A stretch of DNA of 64,000 bases from Anastrepha obliqua (GCF_027943255.1 NC_072893.1:125425784-125489783), one strand, 5' to 3'; numbered from the stretch's first letter, positions 20,930 to 32,935 are shown. The notes: generated from the sequence alone by a model not told the origin. Translations and numbers: made by a program.

Positions 20930-21360
20930 TTGTTTTGTGGAAAATTTTGTGAAAGTAGTATTCTTTTCAATACTTTTGCATTTTGGGAAATATTTTTAAT
21001 AATTTTTTTTTTTTTAATCTTGTTTTATAAACATTTTTTCGTTTTTGTATTTAATTTTTTTCTTTTTGCTTTTGTATTCAATTTTTTTGTTTTTCTATTT
21101 AATTTGTTTTTTTGCTTTTATTAATTCCATTAAAAATATTTTCTTAAATAATAACTTTTCACTGTTGATGAAAAATATTTTTTTTCGATATTTTGTTCTT
21201 TGTGTTTAATTTCTATTTTGTTTTTTTTTTTTGCTTTTGTATTCAATTTTTTTCTATTTAATTTGCTTTTTTTTTTTGCTTTTTTTAATTTCATTAAAAA
21301 TATGTTTTCAATTAATTTCACTACTTTTCACTGTTGATGAAATTTTTCTTCCTCCGACTT
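20930..21360. repeat. T-rich duplicated block
   Basis: Two related copies of about 170 bp contain CATTAAAAATAT..TTTTCACTGTTGATGAAA (about 21128-21180 and 21292-21345). Each is preceded by TTTTTGCTTTT-rich runs. Open frames here are low-complexity artefacts. Confidence 0.55.
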
Positions 21361-22844
21361 ATTTTTTAATAAACCGACCCAAACATGTTTGGAAATTTTT
21401 TCCAGCTATCAAAATTTTTTTTTTAGTTTTTCAGTGCCACAAAAATGAATGTTACAAATATTTTGGAATTTTTACTTATTCAGCAAAATATTCACTCAAA
21501 ATTTGTCTTTAAAAAACTTCTCAACCTCAATAATTAATTATTTGTATGAGTTCATAGAACCTCCTAATTTCTTGAATAAAGCAAATAAATGAAATGTAAA
21601 TAAAATGAAAAAAAATGGTTTTAAATTGTCGGTTACTTTCCTAAAATTTAATTTGCCAACACTGCGAAGCGCAGCTTCAATTCCATTCCAAATTTCTATA
21701 TATTAATTTAAATTTTTCTTTACAAACAATTTACTGTTACTTTTTATTTTTATTTTCCTCGCATTTTTTTAATTTTACATTTCCTTTCAACTCCACGAAT
21801 TTTTGAGTAACCGAAAACTCGCAGCACCACCGCATTTGCCATAAGCTCGTACACCTTTAACTACAGCCCACATGTACACATGCCATCACACAAACACTCA
21901 CACACACACATGAAATATGTATGTGTTTTACGATATTTTCAAACGGTGCTTTTGTTTTGTTGCCGCGTTGCCCGAAATAAAAACTTATAATATAAAAGGT
22001 TTGCGAAAAAAGCGTGGCGATCAGAAACAAAGCATCCGCTTACATACGCACACACACATACACAAACACACCTGCCCATAGTTGTGCATGCAAAATTGTT
22101 TTTGACCGATTAAAACGCTTCCAGGCAATTTGGCATTGAACAAAACCAATCGCTGGCAACATGAAAATGAAATATGAACAAAAATATTGTGGCGCAAGTA
22201 ACGGTTTGGAGCGCTGGTTATGGTGGGCCTAAGTTTTGGTGGCAGTGTTGCCAGGGCGGAGAAGGAAACGAGTGCCGACACAAACTCTAAACAGGAAAAG
22301 AATACAACTTTCAAATCATTAGAGCTGCATTTTATGAAAAGATAAAAATTTGAATGGAGTGGATAGCTGAGTGAAGTACCCGAAAGAGCTGCGCTTAATG
22401 GAGACTAATCAACCTTCAAACTGCCTACTTTCAACGAGACGTTTTGCCTTTAAAGGTGAAGCCAAGTCCTCCGTTTTGAACCAAAAGAGTTACTGAAATG
22501 CTTAGATTTAGTCAAACGGAGTGTTTTGGAAAGAGGTCTTCCGGGTCTGCCGAGAAAGTATTACGCCTCACTCGCAATCATTATTCAGCTTCTCGTACCT
22601 GAGCCATGTTGATATTTTAACGAATTCAGTCAACTCTTCCAGCAGTGCATTAATACCCAGGTGCATTAATACCCAGCGCATAATCCCCAAGAGGATCTTC
22701 CAAATTTGTAGCAACTTACTCATCATGCTGGGTACTCGAACAAAAATTGTTTAAAGAGCTTCCGTACTTCACAAATTATCAAATAGAAGAAGTGCAGTAC
22801 AGATGGGAGAAGAAGAACCACATACATCCTCGAATGTCTCCTCC
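21361..22844. other. Intergenic, no gene recognised
   Basis: Includes (CACA)n microsatellites near 21895-21912 and 22048-22070, and a local duplication of GTGCATTAATACCCAG at about 22645-22677. Short open frames lack any recognisable domain. Confidence 0.45.
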
Positions 22845-23090
22845 TATTTTTAGTATGCGTCTTGGTGTTAAATGAAGGGACCTACGATTTTACGCCCCTT
22901 CCAAACGACAGATGGATTTTCATGAGGAGCTTTTTCATGGCAGAAATACTCGGAATTTGGCATTGCCTGCCAAGGGACGATTGCTATTAGAAAAAATTTT
23001 CTCAACCACTTATTATTTCTTGTCCGGAGCTTGGACACTACCGAGTGCTAGTCACGCACCGACCCATTCGGCTACGGCAGCCACAGCTGA
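22845..23090 (-). mobile_element. tRNA-derived SINE, diverged copy
   Basis: Core blocks GAAGGGACCTACGATTTT, TTTTCATGAGGAGCTTTTTC, ATGGCAGAAATACTC and CTATTAGAAAAAATTTTCTC occur in order. At the right edge is the head GTCACGCACCGACCCATTCG, whose complement contains TAGCCGAATGGGTCGG. The B box has decayed (no GGTTCGAATC). Confidence 0.78.
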
Positions 23091-23599
23091 AGGATAATAG
23101 AATCAATACTTTTCGAATTCCTGTTGTTTTGCGGTGATCTCTTTACCCGCGCAAGCACGTGCGCTCTAGCATTGAAGCTTAGAGCCGACATAGATGTCTA
23201 ACCCGGAACTATCTGCAAAGATCACAAACATATCTGATCTGACAAATCAAAGCGCTGGACACAGTTATTTATGAAAATCTTTGGTTACTAAACCTAAACA
23301 TTTTCCAAAGGACCCATAGGTCTACTTTGGTAAAAAAGAAAACTGCGAAACAATGTGGCATTAAAGCATAAGGTTCCAAAGGTTCACCTAAGGATACCAA
23401 GAGGGCTGGGAAATCAGATCTGCTTTTCCCTCTATCAAAATTCGATCATCTGAGATATTTTTTTGTGTGCGAGAAATTTTCACAGAAAACCCCTGATATC
23501 AAAGTTATAAATAGAAACTCGGCTGCCCATAGATCATGCAGTATCACTTTCAAGATGAGTACTGAGGCATTATCAGAACGTTTGAGAAGAGCCGCCATC

Positions 23600-23990
23600 T
23601 GGACAAAAGTATAAATACTCGTAGGGGCTCAGTTGGTAGTAAATTCTTTAGGCAAGTATTTAAAGGGGATTTTTTTTCCTTGTCCACTCCGCTGGTGGGC
23701 TGTTGCTTTTGTACCATTCCGTGTGATGTCGGTATCTACAAGGCCACGGAACATCGGCCTTCTCCAAGTATTCTTTGGCCTACCACGATCTCTGCTTCCT
23801 TGCGGGTTCCAGTCCAGTGCCTTTCTCGTCATTCTATCGTGCTGGCTATCTGATGGTTTTCTGAGCGTGTGTCCTACCCATCGCCACTTTCTGCGCTTTA
23901 TTTGCCATAGAATGGGCTCCTCATTCGTTGATCTCCATGGCGCCTCCTTGCTGCTGGTGTTCGGCTAGAATATTCTACACATGGTGCGAA
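23600..23990 (-). mobile_element. LINE C-terminal fragment
   Basis: The minus strand encodes, with frame changes, EEPILWQIKRRKWRWVGHTL then DRMTRKALDWNPQGSRDRGR and PKNTWRR. This is the conserved C-terminus downstream of the RT domain in one group of endonuclease-RT LINEs. It may continue the RT fragment at 28285-28540 on the same strand. Confidence 0.7.
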
Positions 23991-24279
23991 GGAATTTGCT
24001 AACGGAAATTGTAGCCTCTAAGTGATGGTGTTAAAGACCGAAATGTATATCTTGTGAAAAATTCATGTCGCAATACTCACCTTCAAATTCGATTCATTTA
24101 TGAACAGGATCAGTGGCTCATAAATTCAGAGGTTCATAGGGTTCATGGGAATATAAAGAAAAGCTTTTACTTATTTTAAGATAATAAGAAAAAAAAACAT
24201 GATTTTACTGTTTTTTAATAAAGAGAGAAGTTTGAGGCGCTAGGAGGTCATGACTTTCTTTAAATAAAGAAGAGAGCTT

Positions 24280-25030
24280 AGTAAAATGCCCAAATAACTA
24301 AAAGGCCTCACTCATTTTGAATGAAAAAGGTACTCACTCAGAAGCTCGAATAACGACGAGCTTTCACCTTCCCAAAAAATAAGCGAACTCACTTAGGTGC
24401 TTAAATTAAAAAAAATGCAATTTCATTATCTTTAATTATCTTTAAAAAAATACGGAGCTCAAGAGGAGCTTTCACATGATTTAAATAGAAATAGAAACTC
24501 ACTTAGGTACTCAAATAACAAGCATGAAGCTTTCACTCTCATTAGATAAAGAAAGGAGCTGAAAAGTATAACAAGCTTTCATCCTCCTTAAACCAAGAAA
24601 GAATTTAACTCAGGTATTTGAATTGCTTTCATTTAATATAAAAAAGAAATAAAAAACATCGAGCTTTAATTTTTTTTAATTAAAAAGTAGCTCAAGAAAA
24701 TTAAAAGCTATCACATGATTCAAAATGAGGAAAGAAACTTAATTAGGTACTCAAATCACAAGCATGGAGATTTCACTCTCTTTAGAAAAAGAAAAGGAGT
24801 AGAAGACTATAACAAGCTTTCATCCTGCTTAAGCTTATTCAGGTACTCGAATTCAATTCACATTCCCTCAAAACTAAAAAAAAAAAGCCGAAACAGTGAG
24901 CATCTATTCTCTTTAGGGAAAACAAGGAGCTCACGAAACTAAAAGGAAAAACCTGAACACACTAATGAGCTTTCAATTTCCTTAAATCAAGAAGCACTAA
25001 GGTGTTGAAATCCCTTAAATCGGCTTAAGA
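24280..25030. repeat. Degenerate tandem repeats, about 100-130 bp
   Basis: The phrase AAACTCACTTAGGTACTCAAATAACAAGC..GAGCTTTCACTCTC..TTAAA recurs with much divergence at about 24330, 24380, 24490, 24605, 24735, 24838 and 24960. The units are A-rich and non-coding. Confidence 0.6.
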
Positions 25031-25786
25031 ACCACTACTTCTCTTCACCTTGAGAAAAATTAATTAAAAAAATGTTGGACAATAATATTTCATCACATAA
25101 AAACGTAAAAGTCTGGCAACTCTACACAAGTGATGTACTTTTTTTTTAATTTTTTTCTATGCTCAACTTGTTTGCATTGGAACGTATGCGTTTTACTATG
25201 CAATTGTTTTCAGATTTATCTACAGAATATTAGAAAATCTGTATTTTAGAAATTTCACGGCATTTCTATACAATACATCTGCGTATTTTCGTTTCTTTTT
25301 TTCATAACTCCTTTACGAGCTATTTTGAGTGTATTTTTAATGCCTGCGCGCACGTCTTTTTTGCACGAATTCAATGCACGAATTTTGAATTCATGCACAT
25401 CAACTGTAATAACCGTAACGTGTTGCATATTTTAGTTGGAGAAAGAATCGTTTAAAACAACCACGCATACAAATATACATACATACATGCATGTAACAAC
25501 AACAACAACAACGACAACAAAATGGCGAAAAATATTCAATTTGAATTTCAAATGCAATTTGAAAGCGTGTTGAAGTGCAACAAATCCATTCACGGGGCAT
25601 TTAGAAGTTATTTTAAGCGCCTACAAATATGCAAAGGTGTATGCGAAGCAATGAAGCTTGGCGAGCATTTATTACCGATTTATTGAAAAAGCAAACCTTT
25701 ATTAGATGGATTAGAAATAGCTGGGCATTAAGAGTGTTAAAGTTTTTAAGCGGAAAAGCAAAATTTTGGGTAATTATTAAAGTTCA
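25031..25786. other. No gene; microsatellite
   Basis: A (CAA)n tract sits at about 25495-25520 beside TACATACATG repeats. Nothing else is recognisable. Confidence 0.5.
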
Positions 25787-27000
25787 TCTATATATATATA
25801 TAATATATAAATGTGAAAATCTGTCCCTATGTTCGCTTATAACTCGAGAACGGCTGAACGGATTTATCTTATCTTGGTCTTGAATTATTCGTGGAGGTCT
25901 AGGGAAGGTTTAGAAGGTGAGAAAAATTCGAATAATTGCCGGGAAAATGGTCAAAACGTGGACCCGGGTAACCTTCGGATGTGTATATACAATATGGGTA
26001 TCAAATGAAAGCTGTTGGTGAATGCTTTAGTTCAGAGTATTTTTCATGCCGCTCCGTGACTAGGGTCTCGAGATAGAGACCAAAACGTGGACCCTAGAAT
26101 GTGTTTGTACAATATGAATATCAAATTGAAGCTGTTGGTGAATGCTTTAGTACAGAGTATTTTTCATGCCGCTCCGAGACTGGGGTCTCGAGATATAGGT
26201 CAAAACGTGGGCCCGGGTAACCTTCGGATGTGTATATACAATATGGGTATCAAATGGAAGCTGTTGCTGAATGCTTTAGTTCAGAGTATTTTTCATGCCG
26301 CTCCGTGACTAGGGTCCCGAGATAGAGACCAACACGTGGACCCTAGAATGTGTTTGTACAATATGGATATCAATTGGAAGCTGTTGGTGAATGCTTTAGT
26401 ACAGAGTATTTCTCATGCCGCTCCGTGACTGGGGTCTCGAGATATAGGTCAAAATGTGGGCCCGGGTAACCTTCGGATGTGTATATACAATATGGGTACC
26501 AAATGAAAGCTGTTGGTGAATGCTTTAGTTCAGAGTATTTTTCATGCGGCTCCGTGACTAGGGTCCCGAGATAGAGACCAACACGTGGACCCTAGAATGT
26601 GTTTGTACAATATGGGTATCAAATGGAAGCTGTTGGTGAATGCTTTAGTTCAGAGTATTTTTCATGCCGCTCCGTGACTAGGGTCCCGAGATAGAGACCA
26701 ACACGTGGACCCTAGAATGTGTTTGTACAATATGGATATCAATTGAAAGCTGTTGGTGAATGCTTTAGTACAGAGTATTTCTCATGCCGCTCCGTGACTG
26801 GGGTCTCGAGATATAGGTCAAAACGTGGGCCCGGGTAACCTTTGGTTGTGGATGTGCAATATGGGCATCAAATGAAAGCTGTCGATAAGTGCTTTAATGT
26901 GGGGTAATTTTCATACCTATTGATGACTAGGGTCTCGAAATATATGCCAAAACGTGGACCCACCATGTCTTTGCCCAACGAAGCGGGCCGGGTTTGCTAG
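25787..27000 (+). mobile_element. Non-autonomous Helitron
   Basis: The 1214-bp unit begins TCTATATATATATATA and soon reads TATGTTCGCTTATAACTCGA and GAACGGCTGAACGGATTTAT, a typical insect Helitron 5' end. It ends GGGCCGGGTTTGCTAG with GCCC/GGGC hairpin potential 5' of CTAG. The base before is A (25786) and after is T (27001), so insertion between A and T without duplication fits Helitrons. No Rep/helicase is encoded. Confidence 0.8.
25950..26960 (+). repeat. Two-type tandem array in Helitron
   Basis: Eight units, marked by CAATATG at 25989, 26110, 26239, 26359, 26488, 26608, 26728 and 26857. Type A has CCCGGGTAACCTTCGGATGT; type B has CCCTAGAATGTGTTTGTAC. The order is A B A B A B B A. Steps are 120-121 bp after A or between B units and 129 bp from B to A, making a dimer of about 249 bp. 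Confidence 0.9.
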
Positions 27001-27229
27001 TTGTACATATTTTTTAATAATTTTTGAGCTGCGTGTGTGCTTGGGAGCAAGTAATTAGTTGAACGAAGAAATTTATATACGAAAAGGTAGACGTGGATAT
27101 TTTGCTGTTGTTGTAATATAATGTTAGTTTAGCAAGGTTGCTTGTCCAACACAAGACCCTCGGTGATCTTAAAGCCCATTGCGATACCTGCATTTGATTT
27201 CCATCCCCTAACCACCACTTGATCAAAAA

Positions 27230-28050
27230 GTTCCCGGAATATATTCGAAAACGTCAAAATAAAAGTCTATAAAAGTGATATTATCGTCTTCAATGTGACG
27301 CACTTATGCCGGCCTTTGATCCAGCTATCGAAACATTTTTGGAACTACTTATATTTTCGGTATAGCCATTAGACCCGTATTCGATTTTTCTATTACTTTC
27401 TTGCGGCTAGTAAAACACAACTCGATGGCTGTTGGATGGGATTCGTTTCGTTCTCTACAAAAATCGGAATCCATAAAATTCGTGAGCAGCGCTTTCTTTT
27501 TTGACTAAAACGACGTTTTTTTTTAGTCTTTGTTTATTCGGAACTCTCTACTCACTTGTCTGAGGGCTGGATTGCGTATCGTACTCATAAGCCTACGTCT
27601 TGTCTCCAGTGATGATGCGTTTGATGAATGTTGGGTTGGATTCAGCCTTAGAAATCATGTCTTTAGCGATATCAACGCCGTCCCTTTTTTGTATTAAATT
27701 CAGGTCCTTCGGGACCAACTTTGCAGCAACACAGCGCAAACCGAATATTTAATGCAATGTCCTGAACTGATCCGTAAGCAGTGTTCAAGTCCTCTGTCAG
27801 ATCTCTGATGGTTAATTTGCGGTTATTGCTCAACTTTTCTTTCACCTTATAGATGTCTTCATCAAATGTCGTTGTCGACGGCTTGCCACTACGCAGGATG
27901 TTCCTCATCCTCGATAGACTCACGATCTTTTCTGGAGTGTTCATGCTAACTCGTTGTGGTAAATTCAAATCTATTTTTAAAGGCAAAACAGAACTCAAAT
28001 CAGTTGACTTAGAGCAGAACCCTGCCGTTGTTCCCGAAACTTTTTGATCA
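27230..28050 (-). pseudogene. mariner transposase (irritans-like), degraded
   Basis: On the minus strand the N-terminal half reads SGKPSTTTFDEDIYKVKEKL, NRKLTIRDLTEDLNTAYGSV and QDIALNIRFALCC, followed in another frame by VDIAKDMISKAESNPTFIKR and IITGDKT, where the catalytic GDE has become GDK. C-terminal words (WIKGRHKCVTL) persist near 27290. Frameshifts and stops are many and a central segment is missing. Confidence 0.75.
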
Positions 28051-28284
28051 ATGTGGTACCTAAACTACGCAAGTAATTATAACCAGTAGTCAACACGACG
28101 ATTGGGGAAAATTTCGAAGAAAGTTCTTAGCAAATGGGTTGAAAATTAACTGAAATTTAAAACGTGAAATCTGCTTTCAGGATTAGGTTAATTTTCACAT
28201 GACTAAAAAACATGTAAATTATCAAAATACCACATTTGGAGCAAAAATAATGGTCAGATGACCTTAGTAATTCGGTGTTTAATC

Positions 28285-28540
28285 TATAATTCGAGCCCAG
28301 AAAATTCGCAACATGCGGCGCAAGCAACGATTAACGAACGTTTGGGGATCATTGCGCCTTGTGATCATTGCGGTGACCTTCCACGTTGTAGAGCCGGATA
28401 GAAGGACGGATTTGACGCATGTGTTGTAAATTCACACATGGGTGTGCGTAGTTATGTTACGATTTTGCCAGAGCGATGGAAGAGTGCAGGGCTTTGATAA
28501 TTCTGCTTTCAACGTCAGTCTGACTTTCTCCATCTGAGGC
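28285..28540 (-). mobile_element. LINE reverse transcriptase fragment
   Basis: The minus strand gives IYNTCVKSVLLSGSTTWKVT followed by QTFVNRCLRRMLRIFWARII. This matches the post-RT region (normally FNTNVKSVLLYGCETW..FINRCLRRIL) of an endonuclease-RT LINE group. It is isolated and 5'- and 3'-truncated. Confidence 0.7.
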
Positions 28541-28801
28541 GGTCAAACATTAAAAGTAGCAAAAATTAGTCACGCTTTTTTCAAAACTCATCGACATTTT
28601 CAAAAACCTACGCACCCACTTGTTGAACAAGTCTGATTACTAACACTCGTTAGGTACTTTTAAACAAATCTCCAATTTTTCCAATGTATGTTTATTTATG
28701 CCAGTTTCTTCATTTAACCGACACCCGCTAACGCATGGCGAATCGAAGATGGCTACTTTATGAAACAATTGCAAGTAATATCTAATATAATAATACATAT
28801 A

Positions 28802-29932
28802 TTGGGTATGGGAATAAGTTTGCGCCCTCGAAGAAGAGGTGTCGCTGCTGATAATATTTCTGTGCTCGCTCTAGTAATATACTGCTGATTTGAAGGTGTA
28901 TATGTGATGTCTCGATCGCAGTAGTTGACATTCGTTTCAAGCGTAAAGGTCCTTTTTTATCTGATGTCAAAAATGTCTACGTTCGTCCCGAAAAAACAGC
29001 ATTTGCGGGAAGTCATACTTCATTATTACCTTTTGAAGAAAAGGAGAGGGGTGTCGACGCTTCCAAAGTGCCGATTTCGTCGTGAGTGATAACGATTGCG
29101 AAGGGGCACAGAAAAAAATTGAAGATATTCAACTACAACAATTAATGGATGAAGGCGCATGTCAAACCCTTGATGATATGCCTAAAGAATTTGATTTTGA
29201 CCGATCAACCGTCAGTAAACGTTTGCTCTCGGTGGGAATAGTCCAGAAAGCAGGTGACATTTGGTGACGTGTGAGATGCTTCTTGAATGGCAGAAATAAA
29301 AAGTTTTCTGCTTCGCATCGTCACTCACGATGAAAAATGGATGTATTATGATAACCCTAAGCTTCGGAAATGTTGGAGCCTGCCAGGTGAACCAGGTACG
29401 TCGACAGCGAAGAAAAATATTCATGCTTCAAAGGTTAAGTTGTGCATCTGATGGGATCGGAAGGGTCTCATCTATTATGGACTCCTTAAAACATCCGAAA
29501 CCATCACTGGCGATCGTTACCGACTGCAGCTAATGCGTTTGAATCGAGCTCTCCAAGAAGAGCCGCCGCAGTATGACGGTAGACATGACAAACTAGTTTC
29601 GCTGCAGTCAACGCCAAGCCACATGTTGCTAAATCGGTCCACCCGCCGTATACCACAGACATTACACCTTCGGATTATCATCTGTTCCGATCAGTGCAGT
29701 CAGCCCTTATTGGAGATGCTTCTTACGAGATCATCGCAAACTGGCTCAATAAATGGATCACGTCAAAAGAACTCGAATTTCGCGTCAGAGAAACCCGTAT
29801 GCTGCCTGAAAGATGGAGTAAAGTTGTAGCTTCTAATGTCACGTACTTCACATAATATTCCTGCATTATTAATTTGTTTAAGTAATTCGTAACTTTGGCT
29901 AAGCAAGGGCGGAAACTTCTTCCCATATCCAA
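28802..29932 (+). mobile_element. mariner element, near full length
   Basis: Terminal repeats are TTGGGTATGGGAATAAGTTT at the left and, at the right, the complement of TTGGATATGGGAAGAAGTTT. The left flank is TA; the right flank is AA, so the second TA is mutated. At 1131 bp it is slightly shorter than a typical 1.3-kb mariner. Confidence 0.82.
28973..29850 (+). pseudogene. mariner transposase, disrupted
   Basis: It starts MSTFVPKKQHLREVILHYYL at 28973. Blocks continue in changing frames: FDFDRSTVSKRLLSVGIVQK, RIVTHDEKWMYYDNPKLRKC (first catalytic block, GDE replaced by HDE), WSLPGEPGTSTAKKNIHASK, GLLKTSETITGDRYRLQL, MRLNRALQEE, then decayed HDNARPH and SPD regions and a final MLPERWSKVVASN. 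Two stops follow CRFRRE, and several frameshifts occur. It is a typical fossil mariner. Confidence 0.82.
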
Positions 29933-31532
29933 AACATATCCACATTTTAATTTACGAGATGCGGCTACCAGTGGTATATGTACCAAATTCTGACTTAGAT
30001 AATGGTTTTCAGATTTTTGTCTACCCTCAGTACCATCATTTTTGCACAGCCAGTAAATTCAAGTCGCAAGAAAACTGCCTCTTACTAAACAACCCAAACA
30101 ACAGACAGGAATTGCAAATTCAGCCATATACAAGTATGTATGTATGTATGTATATATGTATGTGTGCAAGATTATATACTCACGCAACTTTCCCTTGCAC
30201 AATAGCAGCGTTTGTGTATGTGTGTTTGCAACTAACCTTCTCGGCCTTTGTTGCGTCATTCTCAAATGTGTTTTCATTATTTTTCCGCTTGGCTCACTTG
30301 GCTTGTCTGTTTGATTTCCGTTAGTGCAGAGATGTGTGCGATAAGGTACATAAAAAGATGCGCATTTACACACACAAATACATATACATATATGTACAGT
30401 ATATATACTTCTATGTGTATGTATGTACAGGCTGTCCTATAAGGGCGGAAAAGACCCTTTTCAAACATTTCAAAAACGTAAACGACTTTGGCAACCATTA
30501 TTGTGTACAGTTAAATATTTGAGTCGCCCTAATCCGTAATAGACACCGTTAGGGCAGCGCTTGTTAGGCTATCGTTTACGCCTGCGACTGCCGCCAATAG
30601 CGCTGATGTTAAGCGGCGCTTCAGCAAATCCTTTGCAATTCATGCGTCGATTTGAATTGATTTTCGCAGGCATTTCTGAATAATTATTTAAATGCATACA
30701 TACATACGAATATATATAAAGGTGTGTATGTGTATATGTGTGCATACCTATTAATTTTATTTATAGACATACGTGGGCATTAAGAGCTTAGCACCCCAAG
30801 TGCTATTCGAAACGCAAAATAAAGACATGGAAGGAAAACATGGCCGGCTTGTCAGTCTGCCACTCAGAATGCATGCAACCCTTCCTGCAGCGTTTTTTGC
30901 GTCTTCGTTAAGTCAGCACTATTTCTTGCTTTAATTCAGAATTCTATACTGCAAAATTCCGTCGGCATTGCAGGAGCTCATAATTGGATAAATTTTCTGT
31001 TTTTAATCTTTTCATTTTTAAACTACTCCTTGGAGATTTCTTTGAGCATTAAGCGAGCGAATTAAAATTGTACTGAACAATTAAAAATAGGCTGATTGCA
31101 GCAGTTCAGAGTTCCGAGCAGTCTAAATTACTGCCACTTCAAAATAGAGCTCAACTTCGAGTGTATAATCTCAGGATAATTGTTGTTATTGTTGTAAAGG
31201 CATAAAACATCGGCCTATATATTGTGGGAAATGCTGCTACAGTGACACTTCATGGCCGGATATAAATCCGAGTTGTTCTCTTAAGGCCCTCGCCTCATTT
31301 GAAATGGTTCTCTTTGGGTGTTTCTTTAAAATCGTCTAAAAGAAAAACGAAAAAAGATTTTTTATTTTTGTTTTGAGTATTTTATTTCTTGATCTATTGT
31401 TAAAAAATACATTTTTTTTTTGCCATACAAAGTTCGTTCAAAAAGTTGTCGCCTTCAAAAATAGTCTTCCGAAAACAAGTATGTTGCTGGCTTCTCGAGT
31501 TTCGAAAATTTTCAAAAAGTTTAATTTACTAT
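29933..31532. other. Intergenic with microsatellites
   Basis: Contains (TATG)n at about 30133-30163 and TACATATA runs at 30380-30430. Open frames reported across these simple repeats are artefacts. From 30780 to 31500 nothing is recognised. Confidence 0.5.
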
Positions 31533-31686
31533 GAGCCAATTTACACTTTTCACACTGGGTTTTTTGCACATTCTCTTGTAAAGAAGTCTCCGAAAATCTT
31601 CATGCATTTACAAGATGACCTTTTTGCTGGCTTTCCTTGCGTGTTTTTACCCACCCAGGGTGAAAGGTCATAGTGTAAATTGGCTC
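31533..31686. mobile_element. Candidate MITE, 154 bp
   Basis: GAGCCAATTTACACT at 31533-31547 is mirrored exactly by AGTGTAAATTGGCTC at 31672-31686. A second matching inner block (TTTCACMCTGGGT) lies on each side. The interior is non-coding. Flanks do not show a clear target duplication, so the superfamily is undetermined. Confidence 0.65.
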
Positions 31687-31747
31687 TAACTCTCATAACA
31701 ATTTTTTTTATTTCTTCATTATTTTAACGCTCAATTTGATACACAGG

Positions 31748-31935
31748 CGGCTGCGCTAGTGGACTAAGCGTGGTGCGTAATTACTGTTCGAACTCGCCAA
31801 GGTTCAAATTACAGAAAGAGTTTTTTCTTATAGCGGTAGCACCTCAATTGTGACCACACAATGCCTTCCGCATAAAGAGGATTTCAACCTTTGTAAGAAA
31901 GCAGAGTGAAACTGAAAACGAAGATAATTTGTATC
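31748..31935 (+). mobile_element. Second SINE-like, tRNA-derived fragment
   Basis: The stretch begins GCGCTAGTGGACTAAGCGTG (A-box-like), has CAAGGTTCAAATTAC where a B box is expected, and continues GTTTTTTCTTATAGCGGTAG then CACCTC. The last block parallels the TTTTCTAATAGCGGTCGCCC segment of the main SINE. A related but distinct tRNA-derived SINE is inferred. Confidence 0.5.
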
Positions 31936-32007
31936 CTAAAATATTGTACGAGAGACTGCCGAAAGCTTTGGAAAAATCCGTGTAAATGCAGTTAACTTGC
32001 TGGCCTG

Positions 32008-32240
32008 CTACCCTGCTGAGAAGGCTCTAATTTCATATTCACTAAAAAATGGCGATGTAAGACACTTTGGACCGTTCAATGACGAATCCTGGTGACTGAC
32101 CCAAATTAGGCTTTTAGTGACAAAGGACAACTTTTCCTTGACAATGGTTTGAAAAAATGTAGAAAATGACGAGAACTTTGAAATGGGTCGATAATTACTT
32201 ACTTCACTCTTATTGTTCCATTTTTTCGTCAAACTGCGAT
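32008..32240 (-). mobile_element. Jockey-type RT fragment, downstream half
   Basis: The minus strand reads NKSEVSNYRPISKFSSFSTF then FQTIVKEKLSFVTKSLIWVS. This is the RT palm/finger block that directly follows the PIFKxGDK segment. That upstream part is found at 32935-33390, across an inserted LINE fragment. Confidence 0.75.
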
Positions 32241-32244
32241 CAAA

Positions 32245-32935
32245 GCTCTAACCCTGCAATATTGCTGATCCAAAGGAGACCAAATCTCTTGGGTGTGCAG
32301 GTAATATTTCTCTGATCTGGGCTCCAGGCCATAGCAATATAGAGGGAAATGAGATTTCTGATGAGCTTGCCAGGAAATGGTCGATTGAATTGGTCTCAGA
32401 TACCTCCTACCCGGTCATCAGCAGCCCCTGACTCTTACTAAGGGGGAATTGCACAACTTATTTCTCAGAAAAGTCCAGCACAGATGGAGCTCCATTTCTT
32501 CGTGTGCTATTTTGAAAACCCTTTGGCCCCAATACAAAGATGAAAGGCGAAGAAAGCTCTTGGGACTGCACGCCATTCAATTTCCAAACTCTTAGCTGTG
32601 TTTACCGATCATTGGGCGATTGACGCACCCGCAGAAAAGCTGGGTTTTCCATTTAATCCCTCTTACAGAAGCTGTGCGGACCTTTCAGGGAAGGAGACTG
32701 TTGAGCATTTTCTTGTTAAATATCCTGGCTTCGCAGCTAGATGATTAAGGTCAATGGGAGCTCCTTTCTTTGACTACGACCTGCATCAATACTCCAATCT
32801 AAATCCCATCAATCTTCTCCACTACATCAACAGCTCTGGTTGGCTGTGTGCTTGTTGGAGGTCTCAAAATGGTATCAAAATGGCGCTTTAGTGCTACTTA
32901 GGGAGTGCCAGAGTTTTACTTCAACGTGCCTATGT
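32245..32935 (+). mobile_element. LINE RNase H and tail, inserted in an RT fragment
   Basis: The + strand gives ISLIWAPGHSNIEGNEISDE then LARKWSIELVSD (RNase H), a degraded spacer, and SYRSCADLSGKETVEHFLVK followed by YPGFAARRLRSMGAPFF, the Cys/His tail after RNase H. The 3' part keeps LLHYINSSGW-type coding. The fragment is opposite in orientation to the RT pieces on both sides, which were originally contiguous. Confidence 0.75.

Noticed and set aside
25950..26960. CRISPR-like array
   Set aside because: Units of 120-129 bp are contiguous without unique spacers, inside a eukaryotic Helitron.
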